Source: Thermoproteota archaeon (GTDB lineage Archaea > Korarchaeota > JAOZGF01 > JAOZFZ01). Taken from it: a stretch of 62,419 nt of DNA. Each line of letters starts with the position of its first letter. Positions within the stretch are counted from its first letter, which is position 1. The DNA lies in contig JAOZFT010000008.1 in assembly GCA_027492035.1 (NCBI GenBank), positions 1 through 62,419 on the forward strand, read 5' to 3'. Below, in pieces: positions 59,791 through 62,419 of the stretch. The notes beneath the pieces were generated by a model. That model saw nothing but the letters and a program-made list of their open reading frames with translations, did not search any database and had not been told where the DNA came from. Made by a program: the position numbers and the translations under genes.

Positions 59791-60474
59791 GTGATTGATG
59801 CCGAATACAGTGACTACTGTTTAAATCCGACGTTCTTCCGCCAGTTAACAAATAAATTTTGTAGTAACAGCTTCTCTCTACTACCTACTATCCAAATAAA
59901 AAGGGAGAGACATAGAAAAATCCTTTCAGACTTTTTAGAAACAACAAAGAAGGTAGTTATTGTTCCTGGCAATAAAGTGTATCTGAGGGATAAAGAGAAG
60001 AATATGCCTTTCAGAAACGAAATGAAGAGATTAGTTGAAGAATTATCCCTTAACGGAACAAAAGTTTTTGTAGGTACAGAGAAAAACCTAAATTTGGTAA
60101 CTAAGCTGAAAAACAAAGAAAAAATTGTGCCCTTTGCTTTACTTAACCCAAATATTAAAAACGAAATAATTAAACTTAAGGAAAGCGGTTTCAAAGAAAC
60201 AGCCATCTACACACCATTCTACATCGTTGAAAAAGGAAATAAAACCCCTCAAAAACTGATTAAGTACGTTGAAAGAAGAGAAGCAGGCAAAAACATAAGT
60301 TTAAAAAATCTGAAAAGGCTGGTTCAGTCATACATTGTTGCAGGAACCCAAAAAGAAATAGTTTCGTCCATTAAAAAATTAAGCAAGTTATCAACCACGC
60401 TTGTTTTCCATCCCTTAAACCTAAACCCTTCAGAAGCAATTAAGGCACTGCAAAAAATAAGAAGTTTAATCTGA
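59791..60474 (+). CDS. Luciferase-like (F420/flavin-type) TIM-barrel protein, frame broken at the 5' end
   Basis: The frame is open from 59695 and reads YGIALKPSFFDSENL, then LHLCKRLGFSLAVIDAEYSD, a typical opening strand and helix of bacterial-luciferase-like monooxygenases. The C-terminus SYIVAGTQKEIVSSIKKLS and VFHPLNLNPSEAIKALQ matches the family's closing region. A coenzyme F420 or flavin role is likely by analogy. The strong AAAGGAGGTG site (59665-59674) serves frames that stop at 59710 or 59717, not this one. Either the gene starts at the poorly supported GTG at 59791 or a single-base indel disrupts it. At about 255 residues it is shorter than the usual 320-340. Confidence 0.5.
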   Translation: MIDAEYSDYCLNPTFFRQLTNKFCSNSFSLLPTIQIKRERHRKILSDFLETTKKVVIVPGNKVYLRDKEKNMPFRNEMKRLVEELSLNGTKVFVGTEKNLNLVTKLKNKEKIVPFALLNPNIKNEIIKLKESGFKETAIYTPFYIVEKGNKTPQKLIKYVERREAGKNISLKNLKRLVQSYIVAGTQKEIVSSIKKLSKLSTTLVFHPLNLNPSEAIKALQKIRSLI

Positions 60475-60509
60475 AATCTTTTTTATTATTTCTTATTTGT
60501 GTATATGCC

Positions 60510-60665
60510 TTATAGCCCCCCTGTAAACAGGAACTGAACAGATCTACATGTTCCCTTCCCTGTCCTTCCGAACCCTTTCCTCGTAACTATTTCCCCGATT
60601 TCTCTAACTAGTTCCAAAGGGTTGAAAGGTTTGAAAACCGGTGAAAGAAACCTCTGGTACCCCAT
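60510..60665 (-). pseudogene. Truncated N-terminus of an archaeal radical SAM protein
   Basis: An ATG one base after the DUF362 stop, behind GGTAG, opens a 51-codon frame beginning MGYQRFLSPVFKPFNPLEL. It continues RKGFGRTGKGTCRSVQFLF and stops at TAA (60510). This opening resembles archaeal radical SAM proteins in which a YRGIYTAYxxGCNLRC-type segment should follow; here GGL is followed by a stop and GIYTNKK. The Cys motif is absent, so this is a remnant. It was probably the second gene of an operon with DUF362. Confidence 0.5.
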
Positions 60666-60666
60666 T

Positions 60667-61461
60667 TTAATCTACCGTTACCACCTTTATTTTCTTTGGG
60701 TCAGCGACACCTAACCCTTTCATTTGGGCAAGTCTTAGATGTTTAATGGAGAGAGGGTTGTAACCTAGGTACTTTGCACCTACTGCGTCAGCAGCTACCA
60801 AGTCATTGGAGAAAATCATTAACCTCAGTTCTTTTGGCCTTGATTTCAGTTCTCCTCCTAAACCAGCAAGCCTTCCATCAATTACAGCTAAACTTGGTTT
60901 AAGGTAAAGGTTTATGTCGACTATGCATTCATTAATCCCTAACTTGTGGAAAACATTCTTCTTTGCAACCCCTGACCCCTTCCCTATTGTTGCCCCAAGC
61001 ATGTTCTTTAGGGAAAGGGTAACAGTGGTTATTGAGTGTTCTTTAAGAACAGGGACTGAAACTATATAAGAGTCTTTGAGTGTTAAGGGAAACTTAAACT
61101 CTTTTAACACTATTGTTTCAGGTAGTTTCTTTATTTCATATCTGTCCTTGTTTAGGTCAACTAAACTTACTCCATATAATTCAGCTAGTTTCAAGTAACC
61201 CAGGGATTTATAGGCATTTTTTGTTTCACACCATCCTGACCCTTCAGCTATAACTACTTCGTAACCTTTAATGTAATGTTTAACCAAGGCTTCAACTGTT
61301 TCACTTGGTGTAGTTGTGGGTGGTGGTTCGGTGTTGATAAGGTTAGGCTTTAACACAACCTTCCTCTTAGATGGTTCATTAAAATAACTTAATCCTTTAG
61401 ATACCATTAACCGTGGATCATTTCCCCTAACTACTACTACCTTTGACATTTCCTGCATCAA
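60667..61461 (-). CDS. DUF362 protein
   Basis: This 264-residue protein of the DUF362 family has VVLKPNLINTEPPPTTTPSETVEALV near residue 35, EVVIAEGSGWCETKNAY and a DSYIVSVPVLKEHSITTVTLSLKNMLGATIG core. LAVIDGRLAGLGGELKSRPKEL and AADAVGAKYLGY close the fold. The family is widespread in anaerobes, often linked to Fe-S or radical SAM genes. This member lacks the C-terminal ferredoxin domain of many bacterial ones. The function is unknown. It begins with a TTG or the adjacent ATG behind GAGGAATG. Confidence 0.88.
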   Translation of the reverse strand: MMQEMSKVVVVRGNDPRLMVSKGLSYFNEPSKRKVVLKPNLINTEPPPTTTPSETVEALVKHYIKGYEVVIAEGSGWCETKNAYKSLGYLKLAELYGVSLVDLNKDRYEIKKLPETIVLKEFKFPLTLKDSYIVSVPVLKEHSITTVTLSLKNMLGATIGKGSGVAKKNVFHKLGINECIVDINLYLKPSLAVIDGRLAGLGGELKSRPKELRLMIFSNDLVAADAVGAKYLGYNPLSIKHLRLAQMKGLGVADPKKIKVVTVD

Positions 61462-61705
61462 TTATACATTCCTCAACCTTCACCTTTAAACTTTTTTAAG
61501 GGATTGCCACCTACATCTAGCAAAGTAATTTAACTCGGATTCTCTGAAAAGGTAAAACCACCGGCTAAAAATCTGCAAAACATAAAATTAAAAATTTCAG
61601 CATCGAATATCACATCTCTAGTTCGTGATCATTGCTTTATCGCAAACAGGGATGTAGGAGAAAAGCTGGGAATTTTATTAAAGAGTAGGTTATCTTAAAA
61701 AGCGG

Positions 61706-62110
61706 GTGAGGGAGAAGTTTTACTGTATTACTTGTGGAAAGTCGATGTCACCTACAACGAGGGCTGCTAAATGCTCCTATTGCGGTAAGATGAAGAAGAT
61801 GAATTATATTTGGCCGGATGGACATTGTACATGTGAGAATTTGTAAGCTTTTCGTTCTCTAATAGAATTATTAGGAAGGTTTATGAATTTACTAGGGAGG
61901 TGGTTCTAGGAAGATAGGAATATCCTCTTGATAATGATATACGGGACCATGCATCTGGATGACTGGATGCTTCATCTTGTGAGTACCGTTTTACCGGCCG
62001 CTTTAAGATCGATAATTCCATATTTTATAAGGCTGTTGCAAGGGGGGAGAGGATTCACTTGGGATCATGTGGACTTTGAGGAACCTGTGGGGGCTGTATA
62101 AGAATAAAGC
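61706..62110 (+). pseudogene. Degenerate DUF5714 gene
   Basis: The N-terminal zinc ribbon is intact for 46 codons from a GTG (MREKFYCITCGKSMSP, then CSYCGKMKK and WPDGHCTCENL) and stops at 61844. Downstream pieces continue the family in shifting frames: SFSNRIIRKVYEFTREVVLG; YGTMHLDDWMLHLVSTVLP, in place of the family's MHGPEHHxLVPAVL; then VARGERIHLGSCGL, a stop, and GTCGGC, which matches CGFxGxCG. DUF5714 proteins occur in archaea and anaerobes and are tied to metal or methyl metabolism. Several frameshifts and stops show that this copy is dead. Confidence 0.62.
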
Positions 62111-62173
62111 ATACAAAGGGAATTTTTAGAAAAATTTATAATAATTCTATTTAGAGAAGTTTTGTGATTATTC

Positions 62174-62419
62174 ATGTTTCGTATGAAATGTTCCATCCTA
62201 CTTTTATTGTTCATCATATTTACATCCCCAGTCCTAATTATGCATACAACTATAGGAGAAATGGTACCATCCTCAAACCCTGAATTCCACTTATCAGATC
62301 CTCCAAACTTGGAACTTACTATAGAAGTACCAGAGGAAACAGATTTCTGCATATCCAATAATTACACAATTAAAATAAGAAACGTTGGAGATGGAAACGC
62401 CACGGAAGTAGAGGTAAAC
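62174..62419 (+). CDS. Exported CARDB-like protein, N-terminal part
   Basis: The frame runs off the window end (82 codons seen). It begins with a signal peptide, MFRMKCSILLLLFIIFTSPV, then a stretch with PNLELTIEVPEETDFCISNN followed by YTIKIRNVGDGNATEVEV. The last segment, with the IRNVGDGNATEVEV strand pair, is the start of a CARDB (cell-adhesion-related) type Ig-like domain common in archaeal S-layer and adhesin proteins. A TTTATAATA element lies about 43 nt upstream. It could be a large surface protein like that at 28.7-36.7 kb. Confidence 0.7.
   Translation, partial: MFRMKCSILLLLFIIFTSPVLIMHTTIGEMVPSSNPEFHLSDPPNLELTIEVPEETDFCISNNYTIKIRNVGDGNATEVEVN

Noticed and set aside
59814..60206. 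130-codon minus-strand frame, hydrophobic
   Set aside because: It is antisense to the luciferase-like frame; the apparent membrane character comes from complementing Lys/Glu-rich codons.
62065..62358. 97-codon minus-strand frame at the right end
   Set aside because: It is opposite a plus-strand signal peptide and CARDB-like sequence that is far more protein-like.

Overview
The window reads as a contig from an AT-rich archaeon. Markers are an archaeal-type nicotinate phosphoribosyltransferase with a C-terminal zinc ribbon, class II HMG-CoA reductase, DUF63, DUF354, DUF6125, DUF5714 and DUF362 proteins, a COG2403/cyclic-2,3-diphosphoglycerate-synthetase-like P-loop protein, and many GTG/TTG starts behind GGAGG/GGTG ribosome sites. 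The mixture suggests an uncultured, probably anaerobic Thermoproteota/Bathyarchaeia-type lineage, but this is inference: no rRNA, tRNA or other taxonomic marker gene was found.

Layout. 1-3.7 kb: the end of a molybdenum hydroxylase operon (CO-dehydrogenase/xanthine-dehydrogenase-type L, M, S) meeting a convergent SufC-SufB pair. 4-9.4 kb: a membrane-anchored secreted protein, a stand-alone Lrp/AsnC ligand-binding domain, the COG2403 protein, RidA and small membrane proteins. 9.7-15 kb: a thiamine-diphosphate enzyme, a nicotinamidase-like plus NAPRTase pair (NAD salvage) and HMG-CoA reductase (isoprenoid lipids). 15.3-19.3 kb: a NitT/TauT-type ABC importer followed by a DUF364 protein and a ubiquitin-like MoaD/ThiS protein with an unusual tail. 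20.3-24.9 kb: three consecutive radical SAM enzymes. 25.1-27.3 kb: a four-Cys small protein, an LsrF/AroA'-type class I aldolase and a zinc dehydrogenase.

27.9-39.7 kb is a minus-strand cell-surface cluster: a 735-residue exported protein, a 251-residue exported protein, a 2670-residue multidomain protein and a membrane-anchored winged-helix protein. The giant protein looks like two tandem surface-protein genes fused in frame. The junction forms an internal membrane hairpin, the old internal start is still visible, and its cytoplasmic tail looks like a degenerate PIN domain.

40-52.9 kb: class III aminotransferase, DUF6125, a divergent GlcD/GlcF-like pair, DUF354, a winged-helix regulator with an ABC exporter, a GDT1-family transporter with a probable leaderless promoter, and a CoA-transferase/citryl-CoA-lyase-like pair. 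53.7-61.5 kb: NifX-like, YbaK, lipoate ligase, YhfC, P-loop, SAM hydrolase, luciferase-like and DUF362 genes. The window ends inside a secreted protein.

Decaying genes are a theme: a PIN toxin (45.0 kb), a retropepsin-like gene (53.0 kb), a radical SAM N-terminus (60.5 kb) and a DUF5714 gene (61.7 kb) are broken by frameshifts and stops, and 19.3-20.3 kb and 45.3-46.7 kb look like further gene remains. No CRISPR array, insertion sequence, tRNA or rRNA was seen.
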